Positions 22,869-32,263 of a DNA stretch of 64,000 nt are shown here, in pieces; the first letter of the stretch is position 1; the number at the start of each line of letters is the position of its first letter. The position numbers and the translations under genes were made by a program. The DNA is taken from assembly GCA_963850915.1 (NCBI GenBank), contig CAWKND010000010.1, positions 930,001 to 994,000 on the forward strand. The letters run 5' to 3'. A model generated the notes under the pieces. The model worked only from the letters and a program-made list of their open reading frames with translations, made no database searches and was not told where the DNA came from. The DNA comes from CAVTWH01 sp963850915. Its GTDB lineage: Bacteria > Actinomycetota > Actinomycetes > Mycobacteriales > Micromonosporaceae.

Positions 22869-25793
22869 ATGAACCCGTCCTACGGCGATCCGTCGAACGA
22901 TGGCTACTCCGACTCGGGTGGCCGGCCGTCCAGCGGCCGGGCCCGGGTACCAGGCACGGCCAGCGATTACGACGACGGCTACGGCGGCCAGTCCTACGGC
23001 AGCGCCGCCGACCGTGGCTACGACAGCGGCGGTCGCGACGGCTATGACGGTGGCTACGACAGTGCCGGCTACCGGGAGGACTCGTACGAGCCCCGGCGCG
23101 CTCCGTCGGGGAGTGCCGCGGTACCCGGTGCGACAGCCGGCCGGGCCTCGGTCAGTGGCAGCGCGCGGGTACCTTCCCAGGCTCCGGTGCGCTCCGGTTC
23201 GGGGTACGACGACGACTACGACTACGGCTACCCCGACGCCGGCGAGCGCACCAGCTCGGTGACCGGTCGGGCCTCGGTCGGCAGCGCTCCGGTGAGCCCG
23301 GTCGCCGGTCGGGCCTCGGTGGGGCGCGCCCGGGTGGGTACCCCCGATGACTTCGACGTCGACCTCGACGCACCGGGTGGCCCGGACGGACCGCGCCGCG
23401 GTCGCGGCCCGGGTGGCGGTGGCCGGGGGCCGGGCGGTCCCGGCCGGGACGACGCGGACGGACAGGTGCCACCGCCGAAGAAGAAGCGGCGCAAGCGCAC
23501 CTGGATCCTCTCCTCGGTGGCCGTGCTGATCATGCTGGCCGGCCTGGTCGTGGTCATCGGCGCCTACCAGTTCAACGGTATTCCGGACCCGAAGGCATAC
23601 ACCCCACCGCAGTCCACCACCGTCTACTACTCCGACGGCGTGACGCCGATGGCCAAGTTCGGTGACGAGAACCGCACCCTGGTGACCCTCGACCAGGTGT
23701 CCCAGTGGGTGCCGTGGGCCGTGGTGGCCACCGAGGACATGAGCTTCTACAGCAACTCCGGTGTGTCGTTCCGGGGCATCGCCCGCGCCGCCTGGAACAA
23801 CGTCAAGGGCGGCGACACGCAGGGTGGTTCGACGATCAGCCAGCAGTACATGAAGCAGACGCTGACCAACGACCCGAGCCAGCGCACGTACAAGGTCAAG
23901 ATCCAGGAGGCGCTGGGCGCCATCAAGCTGGACGAGAAGTTCAAAAAAGACCAGATCATGCAGATGTACCTCAACGTGATCTGGTTCGGCCGCGGCGCGT
24001 ACGGCATCGAGGCGGCCTCGCAGGCGTACTTCAACAAGCCGTCCAAGGACCTCACGCTCGAGGAGAGCATGGTCCTGGCCGACGTCATCAAGAGCCCAGG
24101 CGGCGCCTTCGACCCGGCGGTCAATCTGGAGGCGGCCAAGGGCCGGTGGAACTACACCAAGAAGAACCTGCTCGCGCTGAAGAAGATCACGCCGGCCCAG
24201 TACCAGTCGATGCAGTACCCGACCACCTTCACCAAGCCCGACCCGAACAAGGACCTGGCCGAGTTCGGCAAGGATCTGCCCAGCGGCTTGATCGTGCACC
24301 ACGTGCTGGACGAGCTCTACCACATGACCGACGCCAAGGGGAATCCGCGTTTCCCGGCATTGTCGGAGGGTGGCTACCAGATCACCACCACGATCAACAA
24401 GACCCTGCAGGACGCGGCGTACAACTACGCGAGCGTCAACGGCGCCAACTCCGAGGTGAAGAAGCAGGCGATGAATCCCGCCCAGATCCAGGCGGGAGTG
24501 GTCTCTGTCGATCCGAATACCGGCGACGTACTGGCCTACTACGGCGGCGACCGCGGTGACGGGTTCGACTTCGCCGGCATCTACCGCGATCCGATCCTGG
24601 ACAAGAACCCGGACGGTACGCCCGACGACTCGTGGCAGGGCGGCAGCCACCCGCCCGGCTCGTCCATGAAGATCTACACGCTGGCCGCCGCGATCAAGGC
24701 CGGCATCTCGATCAACTCGTACTGGTTCGGCCCGCCCTCACGTGACTTCCCCAAGGAGGGGCGCACCAAGGCGACCGGGAACCCGGTACGCAACGCGGAG
24801 AGCAGTACCCAGTGGGCCAACGGCGTCACGCTCGTCGGTGCGCTGCAGAACTCGCTCAACACGGTGTACTACGCGGTGGGTGAGCGGGTAGGCGCCGCCG
24901 CCGTGGTCGACATGGCACACGCGATGGGCATCAACCACATCTGGGACCAGCAGAACCCGGTCCAGCGGCACGACCTGAGCACGTTGACCGGGGATGTCGG
25001 CCAGCAGGTGGCCGCACACGGCATCTCGACCGAGGTGTCCATCGGCCAGTTCCCGATCACGGTCCTCGACCACGCCAACGGGGTGGCCACCATCGCGGCC
25101 GGCGGCGTCTACCGGCCGGCGCACTTCGTCAAGTCGGCCACCGGACCCAACGGGTTCAAGTACACCGCCCCCGCCCAGGCGTACTCGCTGGCCGACGAGG
25201 GGATCCTGACCCAGCAGCAGGCAGCGGATCTGCGGTACGCGATGGAGCAGGTGCTCGTACCGGGCGCCGGCAACGGGTACTCGGGACTGCGGCCGAACGG
25301 CTGGGACGCCGGCGGCAAGTCCGGTACCTGGGAAGTGAGCGCCAACTCCTCGCACAACGGCGACGCCTGGTTTGTTGGCTTCACACCGAAGCTGGCCACC
25401 GCGGTGTGGGTCGGTAACGTCAAGGACAACCTGCCGATCATGATCAAGAACGGCAGCAAGTCCGGCAAGGACATCGCGGGTGCGAACCTGCCCGGCAGCA
25501 TCTTCAAGGACGTCATGACGGCCGGCCTGAAGGTGGTGGGGCAGACCAAGAACCAGGCGATCCCGGTGCCCGGTTCGTTCACCGGTGACACCACGGTCGG
25601 CGACGTCCCGACGCCCAGCCCGTCCTCGCCGTCGCCGAGCCCCGGCGCCACGGACATGCCGTGCCAGCTGCCGGCGATCTGCCCGACCACGCCGGCTCCC
25701 GGCGGCGGTGGCGGCGGCGGCCCGGGTGGCGGCGGCGGACACAGCACGTCGCCGTCCCCCTCCGCGAGCAAGAGCAAGGGTCCCGGCCACTAG
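22869..25793 (+). CDS. ponA: Bifunctional penicillin-binding protein (class A PBP)
   Basis: 974 residues. A cytoplasmic, Tyr/Gly/Asp/Ser-rich disordered N terminus covers about 1-205, and the membrane helix is near 213-236 (ILSSVAVLIMLAGLVVVIGAY). The GT51 transglycosylase domain has VATEDMSFYSNSGVSFRGIA, GGSTISQQYMKQ and NVIWFGRGAYGIEAASQAYF. The transpeptidase domain has active-site Ser near 598 (GSSMK), SLN near 661 and KSGTWE near 817. The C-terminal tail is Pro/Ser/Gly-rich. It polymerises and cross-links peptidoglycan outside the membrane. Context (after DUF5318, before a GT87 gene) is that of mycobacterial ponA1. Confidence 0.95.
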   Translation: MNPSYGDPSNDGYSDSGGRPSSGRARVPGTASDYDDGYGGQSYGSAADRGYDSGGRDGYDGGYDSAGYREDSYEPRRAPSGSAAVPGATAGRASVSGSARVPSQAPVRSGSGYDDDYDYGYPDAGERTSSVTGRASVGSAPVSPVAGRASVGRARVGTPDDFDVDLDAPGGPDGPRRGRGPGGGGRGPGGPGRDDADGQVPPPKKKRRKRTWILSSVAVLIMLAGLVVVIGAYQFNGIPDPKAYTPPQSTTVYYSDGVTPMAKFGDENRTLVTLDQVSQWVPWAVVATEDMSFYSNSGVSFRGIARAAWNNVKGGDTQGGSTISQQYMKQTLTNDPSQRTYKVKIQEALGAIKLDEKFKKDQIMQMYLNVIWFGRGAYGIEAASQAYFNKPSKDLTLEESMVLADVIKSPGGAFDPAVNLEAAKGRWNYTKKNLLALKKITPAQYQSMQYPTTFTKPDPNKDLAEFGKDLPSGLIVHHVLDELYHMTDAKGNPRFPALSEGGYQITTTINKTLQDAAYNYASVNGANSEVKKQAMNPAQIQAGVVSVDPNTGDVLAYYGGDRGDGFDFAGIYRDPILDKNPDGTPDDSWQGGSHPPGSSMKIYTLAAAIKAGISINSYWFGPPSRDFPKEGRTKATGNPVRNAESSTQWANGVTLVGALQNSLNTVYYAVGERVGAAAVVDMAHAMGINHIWDQQNPVQRHDLSTLTGDVGQQVAAHGISTEVSIGQFPITVLDHANGVATIAAGGVYRPAHFVKSATGPNGFKYTAPAQAYSLADEGILTQQQAADLRYAMEQVLVPGAGNGYSGLRPNGWDAGGKSGTWEVSANSSHNGDAWFVGFTPKLATAVWVGNVKDNLPIMIKNGSKSGKDIAGANLPGSIFKDVMTAGLKVVGQTKNQAIPVPGSFTGDTTVGDVPTPSPSSPSPSPGATDMPCQLPAICPTTPAPGGGGGGGPGGGGGHSTSPSPSASKSKGPGH

Positions 25794-25804
25794 TAGGCCG
25801 CGCA

Positions 25805-25841
25805 CAGCCCCGGTCGGAGGTACCTGATCCGGCCGGGGCTG
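25805..25841 (+). terminator. Terminator after ponA
   Basis: A 13-bp stem with one G-U pair (25805-25817 with 25829-25841) and an 11-nt loop starts 12 bp past the ponA stop. Confidence 0.7.
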
Positions 25842-25939
25842 CTTCGTCGAGAAAATATCGACCGGTCTGATGCTGCTCACAGGGTTTTGTGTGCCCTGGT
25901 CCTGCCGGGACGGCCTTCGATGCGGCAAGATTCCACCTC

Positions 25940-27508
25940 ATGAGCACCAGTCCTTCGGCGGCCGTCCCCGCCGCGGCCCTGAACCCGTCCGGATCGTCGC
26001 ACCCCGAACTGGTCGCGGGTGCCGGCGTAGCCCTGGATGAGCCACTGGACCTGCCGTCCCGCTCGGACGTGTTCGTCCACGGGCTGACCGAGGCGATCGG
26101 TGGACCGGTGGGCGACCACGCGGTACCCGCCCGGCGGGCCACCCGGTTCCTCTCCGCCGCACTGGTCGTGCTCGGACTGGTGCTGTCCAGCCTGGTACTG
26201 CACGTAGTGCAGAAGTCGCCGTGCGAGACCGGCAACTGGCCGAACCTCAAGCAGTACCGGGAGATGTGCTACACCGACGTCCTCGCGCTGTACTACGCCG
26301 AGGGGCTCTCCGACGGGCAGGTCCCGTACGTCGACCACGCCGTCGAGTACCCGGTACTGACCGGCGTGTTCATGGGCCTGATCGGCATCCCGGTGCACTC
26401 GCTGGCCGCCGACCACCCCGGGATCAACGCCGGTGAGTGGTTCTACCTGATCAACGCGCTGGTACTCAGCCTCATCGCGATCGCCTCGGTGGCCGCGATG
26501 CTGCGCATGCGACAACGACGCCCCTGGGACATCGCCATGTTCGCGGTCGCCCCGGCGCTGATACTCACGGCCACCGTCAACTGGGACCTGCTTGCTGTCG
26601 GGTTCGCCGTCTTCGGCATGTACGCGTGGAGCAAACGTCACCCGGTTGCCGCCGGGGTACTGCTCGGGCTGGGTACCGCCGCCAAGCTCTGGCCCGGGTT
26701 CCTGTTCATCCCGCTGGTACTGCTCGGGCTGCGGGCCCGGCGACTGGCACCGGCGCTCACCGCCTCGATCGCCGGCGTGCTGGTGTGGCTCGCCGTGAAC
26801 CTGCCGGTGGCGATCCTGTACCACGACTCGTGGAAGCGGTTCTTCGACCTCAACTCCAGCCGGCCGGTCGACTGGGGCACGCTGTGGTACGTCGGTACGC
26901 ACACGCCACGGGTCAAGACGATCCCCGGCTTCACCTACCTGTCCCAGCACATCCAGACGCTGAACTACCTGACGTACGTCATCTTCGGGCTGGGCTGCCT
27001 GGGCATCGCGCTGCTGGTCTTCCTGGCGCCGCGCCGGCCGCGCTTCGCGCAGTTGGCCTTCCTGGTGGTCGCGCTGTTCCTGGTGTTCTCGAAGGTCTGG
27101 TCGCAGCAGTACGTGCTGTGGCTGCTGCCGCTGGCGGTGCTGGCCCGACCCAAGTGGGGCGCGTTCCTGGCCTGGCAGGCCGCTGAGATCTGCTACTTCA
27201 CCGCGTTCTACGGCGAGCTGATGGCCGCCTCGGGTAAGCCGATCTTCCCCGAGTGGGTCTTCGTCACGGCCGCCACGCTGCGCCTGGTCACCGTGGCGCT
27301 GCTGGCCGGCTTCGTGGTGCGGGACATCCTGCGGCCGGCGCGGGACGTGGTGCGGCACACCTACGACGACGACCCGGATGGTGGGGTCTTCGACGGGGCA
27401 CCGGACGCCGACTGGGTGGCGAGCCTGCGCCAGCCGGTCCGCTCCAGGCCGTCGGCGGCCGAGGCGGTAGCAGCGCAGGCCGTACCGGCGGGTCAGTTCA
27501 GCGCGTAG
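25940..27508 (+). CDS. GT87 (DUF2029) polyprenyl-phosphate-dependent mannosyltransferase-like membrane protein
   Basis: 522 residues from ATG at 25940. After a soluble N terminus of about 70 residues come roughly ten membrane helices. The GT-C loop motifs are VDHAVEYPVLTGVFMG (acidic-aromatic after helix 1) and LTATVNWDLLAVGFAVFG, then GTAAKLWPGFLFIPL. This is the equivalent of Rv0051, between ponA and rpsF in mycobacteria. GT87 enzymes transfer mannose from polyprenyl-phosphate-mannose to envelope glycolipids, and the acceptor here is unknown. The 3' end overlaps the convergent membrane-protein gene by 16 bp. Confidence 0.8.
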   Translation: MSTSPSAAVPAAALNPSGSSHPELVAGAGVALDEPLDLPSRSDVFVHGLTEAIGGPVGDHAVPARRATRFLSAALVVLGLVLSSLVLHVVQKSPCETGNWPNLKQYREMCYTDVLALYYAEGLSDGQVPYVDHAVEYPVLTGVFMGLIGIPVHSLAADHPGINAGEWFYLINALVLSLIAIASVAAMLRMRQRRPWDIAMFAVAPALILTATVNWDLLAVGFAVFGMYAWSKRHPVAAGVLLGLGTAAKLWPGFLFIPLVLLGLRARRLAPALTASIAGVLVWLAVNLPVAILYHDSWKRFFDLNSSRPVDWGTLWYVGTHTPRVKTIPGFTYLSQHIQTLNYLTYVIFGLGCLGIALLVFLAPRRPRFAQLAFLVVALFLVFSKVWSQQYVLWLLPLAVLARPKWGAFLAWQAAEICYFTAFYGELMAASGKPIFPEWVFVTAATLRLVTVALLAGFVVRDILRPARDVVRHTYDDDPDGGVFDGAPDADWVASLRQPVRSRPSAAEAVAAQAVPAGQFSA

Positions 27509-29505
27509 ACGATCACGTCGTCGGCGACTGTGCGGGTGATGCCCAGCCCATCGATGGGTACGTCCGGGTTCTCCGCCTTGGCGTACTCATCGGCTACCAG
27601 CGTGGGCGGCGGCTGGCGCAGTACGACCACCGACTTGACGCCGAGCGCGCGCAGCGCGTCGACGCTCTGCTGATCCGGGAACGACTTGGTCTGCTGCCGG
27701 ATGCCGTCGAGCTGGTTGGGTACGAAGCCGCTGCCGCCGTTGACGATCGGCTGGAACTTGGTGGTCGCCCAGAGCATCACGATCTCGTCCGTGGTCTGGT
27801 CACTGGGGAGCACCATGATCGGCCCGTCGAGGGTACGCAGCACGGCCGGCGCCTTGGGTACATCCGGGTGGTCGAGGGCGTTGATGCCCTCCACGGTCAC
27901 CAGCAGCAGTGGGATCAACAGGGCCAGCCGGACCACCAGGCGCGGCCGGCCGGCGGTGGTCTCCTCGGCCAGTTGCCGGGCCTGCTTGACCAGTGCGTCG
28001 ACGCCCCCCGCGGCGAGGATGGCGAAGAGCAGGGTGGTCCAGAGGAACACCCTGCCGGGGGTACGGATCGCGTCCCAGCCCGGGGCGTACTTGTAGAGCA
28101 GTACGTAGCCCACGTGGTGGCCACCGGGAACGTGCGTACCCAGGGACAGCAGCGCGGTGACCGCGATCCCCACGCACAGCCAGACCCGGGTGCGTACCCG
28201 CCAGCTGGAGTAGAACAGCCCGAAGAACGCGAGCCCGTAGAGGGCGAAGCCGGCCAGCAGCGTGGTCTCGGCCGGCGCGACCATCGTCGAGCGGGCGTTC
28301 GCGCTCGCGTCTCCCCACACCCAGGACTGGGCGGGCGCGGTGAAGAAGGAGCGCAGGGTCGGCGAGAAGATCGACAGCGTGTCGATGCTGCGCGTCGCCT
28401 CGGGGTAGAGGTGCAGCACTTCGAAGTACGGGCGGGCCATGAAGGCCGACACCGCCCCGAAGATCAGCAGCCCGAGCGCGTCGAGGAGGACCAGCCGCCG
28501 GCCGAGTCGGGGACGGCGCCGCCGCAGCCAGGTCACCACCGCGACCAGCCCGACGATGCCGAGTACGTAGGCGAACGGGATGCCGATACCGAAGCTGATG
28601 CTCATCTCCCAGGCGGCGACCAGCCAACCGGCGAAGGCCCAGCCGGGCTTGGCGCGCTCCGGCCGCCAGCCGTCCCGCAGCGAGAAGCCGTGTCCGCGGG
28701 CGAGCATGGCCAGCGCCAGCATGATGCCGCCGACCGACATGACATGCATGTGCCCGGCCTGCGACCAGCGCCAGGGGGCGTACGCGAAGGCGACGCCGGC
28801 CACCGCGGCACCGAGCTTGCCGGCGCCCAGCTGCCGGACCAGGGCGTACGCGCCCACGAAGGACAGCGCCATGATCAGCACAAACAGCACGTTGTACCGG
28901 ACGACAGCCGCCACCGGTCCGGAGCCGATCAGCCCGGCCGGGAAGTACCCGAGCAGCGTGTCCGAGAACGCGAAGCTGTACTTCGAGGGGAAGAAGGAGT
29001 TGGAGTTCCACAACTGCGCCGGGTCGGTACCGATGATGTGCCCGCTCCACGCCATCTGCCACGCCTGCAGCGTCGGGTCCCAGATGTCGGAGGTGATCGT
29101 GGTGGACGGGTGCACCACCGCCGGCCAGAACATCACCGCGGCGAGGACAAGCCCGGCCAGACTGGCCAGGGTCCACTCGTGCCGCAGGAACCGCCCGACC
29201 CCCCGACCCACCCGGCGTACCCGTCCGGCCGGTCGTGCGGGTACCACCGGTACCGGCGCGAAATTTTCCCACTCCGGCGTTGCCGCCGCCGGCTTCGCGG
29301 CCTCGTCGGCTGCGGCCTCGCCCGGCTCGCCAGCCGTGCCGGCCGGCAGACCTTCAGCCGGAGTTGCCGGCTCGGTGGCGGCCGGAGCCGCGGGCTCAGC
29401 GGCGCCCGCGTCGACGGGGGACCCGGCCGCGACCGGGTCGGGGCTGGGCTCGGCGGACTCGTCAGGGCTGGGCTTACTCGCTGTTTCGCGGCCGTCCACG
29501 CTCAT
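27493..29505 (-). CDS. Large multi-pass membrane protein, GT-C glycosyltransferase-like
   Basis: 670 residues. A Pro/Ala/Glu-rich N terminus of about 100 residues precedes 11-13 predicted membrane helices. A C-terminal soluble region of about 170 residues carries VLPSDQTTDEIVMLWATT and ALGVKSVVVLRQPPP. The first periplasmic loop (TTITSDIWDPTLQAWQMAWS, WNSNSFFPSKYSFAFSD) resembles the loop of GT-C and YfhO-like glycosyltransferases. No catalytic assignment is possible. The ATG overlaps the nfo stop (ATGA), so it is co-translated with the endonuclease gene. Confidence 0.65.
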   Translation of the reverse strand: MSVDGRETASKPSPDESAEPSPDPVAAGSPVDAGAAEPAAPAATEPATPAEGLPAGTAGEPGEAAADEAAKPAAATPEWENFAPVPVVPARPAGRVRRVGRGVGRFLRHEWTLASLAGLVLAAVMFWPAVVHPSTTITSDIWDPTLQAWQMAWSGHIIGTDPAQLWNSNSFFPSKYSFAFSDTLLGYFPAGLIGSGPVAAVVRYNVLFVLIMALSFVGAYALVRQLGAGKLGAAVAGVAFAYAPWRWSQAGHMHVMSVGGIMLALAMLARGHGFSLRDGWRPERAKPGWAFAGWLVAAWEMSISFGIGIPFAYVLGIVGLVAVVTWLRRRRPRLGRRLVLLDALGLLIFGAVSAFMARPYFEVLHLYPEATRSIDTLSIFSPTLRSFFTAPAQSWVWGDASANARSTMVAPAETTLLAGFALYGLAFFGLFYSSWRVRTRVWLCVGIAVTALLSLGTHVPGGHHVGYVLLYKYAPGWDAIRTPGRVFLWTTLLFAILAAGGVDALVKQARQLAEETTAGRPRLVVRLALLIPLLLVTVEGINALDHPDVPKAPAVLRTLDGPIMVLPSDQTTDEIVMLWATTKFQPIVNGGSGFVPNQLDGIRQQTKSFPDQQSVDALRALGVKSVVVLRQPPPTLVADEYAKAENPDVPIDGLGITRTVADDVIVYALN

Positions 29506-30278
29506 GTGCCCAGTCGCTCCCGCAGGTAGGAAATGTCGGCGGCCTGGCCCTCGACACCGTTCGGCGTCTCCACGATCACGTCCGCGTCAGCGGCGCGGAC
29601 GACCGCGAGGATCAGATCCGGGTCTATGGTGCCCGACGCGAAGTTGTCGTGTCGATCGCGTCCCGAGTCGAAGCTGTCCCGCGAGCTGTTCGCGTGTACG
29701 AGATCGATGCGGCCGGTGATGGACTTCACCCGGTCGACCACGCCCACCAGGTCTTCTCCGCCCGCGTGCGCGTGGCAGGTGTCCAGGCAGAAGCCGACCT
29801 CATATTCACCGATGGCGTCCCACAGCCGGGCCAGCGCGTCGAACCGGCGGGCACACGCGTTGTCGCCGCCGGCCGTGTTCTCGATCAGGACGGGGAGCGG
29901 CAGACCGCCCGACTCGGCCGCGTAGGCGAACATCTTCCGCCAGTTGTCGAAGCCGGTGGCCAGCTCGTCCGGGCTCTCCACGTGGCCGCCGTGCACGATC
30001 AGCCCCTTGGCGCCCAGTTCGGCGGCGGCCGCCGCGTGGGACATCAGCAGCTTGCGGCTGGGGATCCGGATCCGGTTGTTCAGGGTGGCCACGTTGACCA
30101 GATAGGGCGCGTGGATATAGATGGCCAGCGGGTCGGCCGCCAGCTCCGCCGCGTCCGGTCGCGGCTTGGGCGACTTGTAACTCTGCGGGTCGGTAAGGAA
30201 GAACTGCACCACCTGGGCACCCCGGGCGGCCGCGCCGGCTACCGGGTCGGCGGCGTCGAGGTGGGCTCCGATCAGCAT
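29502..30278 (-). CDS. nfo: Deoxyribonuclease IV (AP endonuclease, Nfo family)
   Basis: 258 residues from the ATG that gives MLIGAHLDAADP, the usual family start. An in-frame ATG at 30308 would add ten residues, and neither has a strong ribosome site. Metal ligands of the TIM barrel are visible: LIVHGGHVES, VLIENTAGG, CLDTCHAHAGG, LVHANSS followed by SGRDRHDNFASGTI, and VIVETPN. It incises DNA at abasic sites. It is coupled by a 4-bp overlap to the downstream membrane-protein gene. The first part lies opposite a divergent secreted-protein gene. Confidence 0.9.
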   Translation of the reverse strand: MLIGAHLDAADPVAGAAARGAQVVQFFLTDPQSYKSPKPRPDAAELAADPLAIYIHAPYLVNVATLNNRIRIPSRKLLMSHAAAAAELGAKGLIVHGGHVESPDELATGFDNWRKMFAYAAESGGLPLPVLIENTAGGDNACARRFDALARLWDAIGEYEVGFCLDTCHAHAGGEDLVGVVDRVKSITGRIDLVHANSSRDSFDSGRDRHDNFASGTIDPDLILAVVRAADADVIVETPNGVEGQAADISYLRERLGT

Positions 30279-30368
30279 GCCCACGAGGGTACGGCCTGAC
30301 CCCGACATCGCCCCGTCACCGCAGCCCCCGGCCGTCGTTACCCCCGTGTACCGCCCCCCGGAGGTCCG

Positions 30369-31040
30369 ATGCGCCCGAGTACCCGCCCGCTGCCGCGGCT
30401 CACCGCGGCCGTGCTGCTCGGTGTGCTGGTCGGCGCGCTGGCCGCGCTGCTCACCCCGGGCGCCGCGCTGGCCGCCACGGGACACACGGTCACCTTCACC
30501 GGGGGTACCGCCACCGGCCTGCTGGGCTGCACGGCGACCCCGAACCCCAGTTCGTTGCGGGTACCCGCCGAGTCGACGGTGACCGTGGTCAACAAGCTGC
30601 GCCAGCGGGCCGAGTTGCTGGTCAACGACGTCGACTACGGGGCGGTACCCGCCGGCAACCAGGTCGGGGTCACCGTGCACCGCGGCCCGGTACTCCTCAC
30701 CCTGGTACCCGGCTGCCAGCTCACCGGTGCGGGTACGCCGGTGACGATCGAGGTGACCGGGGTACCGGCCGGCCAGCCCGCACCGTCCCTGGTGCCGAGC
30801 GCGGATCCGATCGCGAGCGCCGGCGACGATGATGCCGACAGCCCCGGTGAGGTCGACGTGACCAGCGCGCTGCCGGTACCCCCGCCCAGGCACGCTTCGC
30901 GGCTGTTGGAGCTGGTCGCCGGCATCCTCATCGTCGGCGTGTCGATTATGGCGATTCGGGCGAAACTTGCAGAACGTGCGTCTAGCATGCCTAGTGACGG
31001 ACAAACCGGCTCGCGCCCGGCGCGGGTACCGCATAAGTGA
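30369..31040 (+). CDS. Secreted, C-terminally membrane-anchored protein of unknown function
   Basis: 223 residues with a GGAGG site 4 bp before ATG. A Sec signal peptide is clear (RLTAAVLLGVLVGALAALLTPGAALA, cleavage near residue 35). A cupredoxin-like beta domain follows (HTVTFTGGTATGLLGCTATP, VTVVNKLRQRAELLVND), then a Pro/Asp-rich linker. The C-terminal anchor is LLELVAGILIVGVSIMAIRA with a positive tail. The domain carries two cysteines. No family is recognised. It lies directly upstream of the rpsF operon in the same direction. Confidence 0.7.
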   Translation: MRPSTRPLPRLTAAVLLGVLVGALAALLTPGAALAATGHTVTFTGGTATGLLGCTATPNPSSLRVPAESTVTVVNKLRQRAELLVNDVDYGAVPAGNQVGVTVHRGPVLLTLVPGCQLTGAGTPVTIEVTGVPAGQPAPSLVPSADPIASAGDDDADSPGEVDVTSALPVPPPRHASRLLELVAGILIVGVSIMAIRAKLAERASSMPSDGQTGSRPARVPHK

Positions 31041-31045
31041 TAGCT

Positions 31046-31128
31046 CCGCGGGGCGTCGCTCTCCAGCTCATCGGTGTGGTCGTTCCTCCCCAGGTCCCAC
31101 CCAGATAGACGGACAGCACGCCCCGCGG
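31046..31128 (+). repeat. Perfect 11-bp inverted repeat with a 61-nt spacer
   Basis: CCGCGGGGCGT (31046-31056) pairs with ACGCCCCGCGG (31118-31128), just after the stop of the secreted-protein gene. It might close a long hairpin terminator or a small RNA. The interval holds no ORF with coding bias. Confidence 0.5.
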
Positions 31129-31269
31129 TCATGCCCGCGTACTCCCGTGAACCGTTCGTTGCGGGCAGCGCCGGTACCGATTCCCGGCGTTGCCGATCGA
31201 CCAGGTAACATTGCACGGTTCGTCCCCGACGCCGGGCCTCCGGGCACGGCGTCGAGTCACGAACAGACA

Positions 31270-31330
31270 CAAGACCTCCTGCCACGGAGAGACCGTGGCC
31301 GCCTAGCCCATAGGAGGTGAGCAAGTCTTG
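31270..31330 (+). promoter_or_regulatory. Structured rpsF leader RNA that can mask the ribosome site and start codon
   Basis: ACCTCCT (31274-31280) pairs perfectly with AGGAGGT (31312-31318), the rpsF ribosome site. The upstream CAAG can extend the stem to CTTG, which includes the TTG start codon. Inside is a perfect hairpin GCCACGG-AGAGA-CCGTGGC (31281-31299) followed by CGCCTAGCCCAT. Bacterial rpsF leaders are known to contain an S6:S18-binding motif for feedback control, and this element sits exactly where that motif is expected. Confidence 0.65.
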
Positions 31331-31618
31331 CGTCATTACGAGATCATGGTGATCCTCGATGCCAGCCTGGAGGAGCGCACTGTCGCTCCGTCCCTGGACA
31401 CGTACCTGAACGTGATCCGGACTGCTGGTGGCTCAGTGGAGAAGCTCGATGTCTGGGGCCGTCGCCGGCTCAGCTTCGAGATCGACAAGAAGGCCGAGGG
31501 CATCTACGCCGTCATCGACCTGCAGGCCACGCCTGCGGCCGTTGCCGAGCTGGACCGGCAGTTGCGACTCAACGAGTCGGTACTGCGTACCAAGGTCATC
31601 CGGCCGGAAGTCCGCTAG
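31328..31618 (+). CDS. rpsF: 30S ribosomal protein S6
   Basis: 96 residues starting at TTG (31328), preceded by AGGAGGTGA. The sequence is diagnostic (RHYEIMVILDASLEE, VWGRRRLSFEIDKKAEGIYA, LDRQLRLNESVLRTKVIR). It is a 16S platform protein that binds with S18. It is the first gene of the rpsF-ssb-rpsR-rplI operon, and its translation may be controlled by the leader hairpin. Confidence 0.97.
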   Translation: MRHYEIMVILDASLEERTVAPSLDTYLNVIRTAGGSVEKLDVWGRRRLSFEIDKKAEGIYAVIDLQATPAAVAELDRQLRLNESVLRTKVIRPEVR

Positions 31619-31712
31619 GACCTATCCGGCATCCCCACCAGCGCGTTTCTGCGGTTGTCGCACCACTGTGGCAACCTGCGGGAAGACAAGCTGAGTGCTC
31701 GAGGAGTAGGCG

Positions 31713-32243
31713 ATGGCAGGAGAGACCACCATCACGGTCATCGGCAACCTGACCGATGACCCTGAGTTGCGCTTCACCCCGTCCGGTGCGGCGGTTGCCA
31801 AGTTCCGGGTCGCGTCAACACCGCGCACCCTGGACCGGGCGTCCGGCGAATGGAAGGACGGCGAGCCGCTGTTCCTGGCGTGCTCGGTGTGGCGGCAGGC
31901 GGCGGAGAACGTCGCCGAGTCGCTGCAGCGGGGTTCCCGCGTGATCGTCTCGGGACGGCTGCGTCAGCGGTCGTACGAGACGAAAGAAGGCGAGAAGCGC
32001 ACCGTGTACGAGTTGGAAGTTGACGAGATCGGGCCCTCGCTGCGGTACGCCACGGCGAAGGTACAGAAGATGTCGCGCAGCTCCGGCAGTGGCGGCGGAT
32101 ACGGCTCCTCCAGCGGCGGTAACCAGGGTGGCGGCGGTGGAGGCGGTTTCTCCAACGACGACCCGTGGGCAACCGCGGCGCCGGCCCCTTCGGGTGGCGG
32201 CGGCGGTGGTGGGGGCAACTTCGACGACGAGCCACCGTTCTAA
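31713..32243 (+). CDS. ssb: Single-stranded DNA-binding protein
   Basis: 176 residues. The OB fold covers about 1-115 (TTITVIGNLTDDPELRFTPS, VACSVWRQAAENV-type region, GSRVIVSGRLRQRSYET). A Gly/Ser-rich linker follows, then the acidic tail NFDDEPPF that recruits replication and repair proteins. ATG at 31713 has a GAGGAG site. This is the housekeeping copy, between rpsF and rpsR. Confidence 0.97.
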   Translation: MAGETTITVIGNLTDDPELRFTPSGAAVAKFRVASTPRTLDRASGEWKDGEPLFLACSVWRQAAENVAESLQRGSRVIVSGRLRQRSYETKEGEKRTVYELEVDEIGPSLRYATAKVQKMSRSSGSGGGYGSSSGGNQGGGGGGGFSNDDPWATAAPAPSGGGGGGGGNFDDEPPF

Positions 32244-32263
32244 GCAAGTCTGGAGTCTGAGAA

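Noticed and set aside
27253..29529. Plus-strand open frame of 758 codons
   Set aside because: Antisense to the multi-pass membrane protein gene, with Arg/Gln/Glu/His-rich composition typical of shadow frames.
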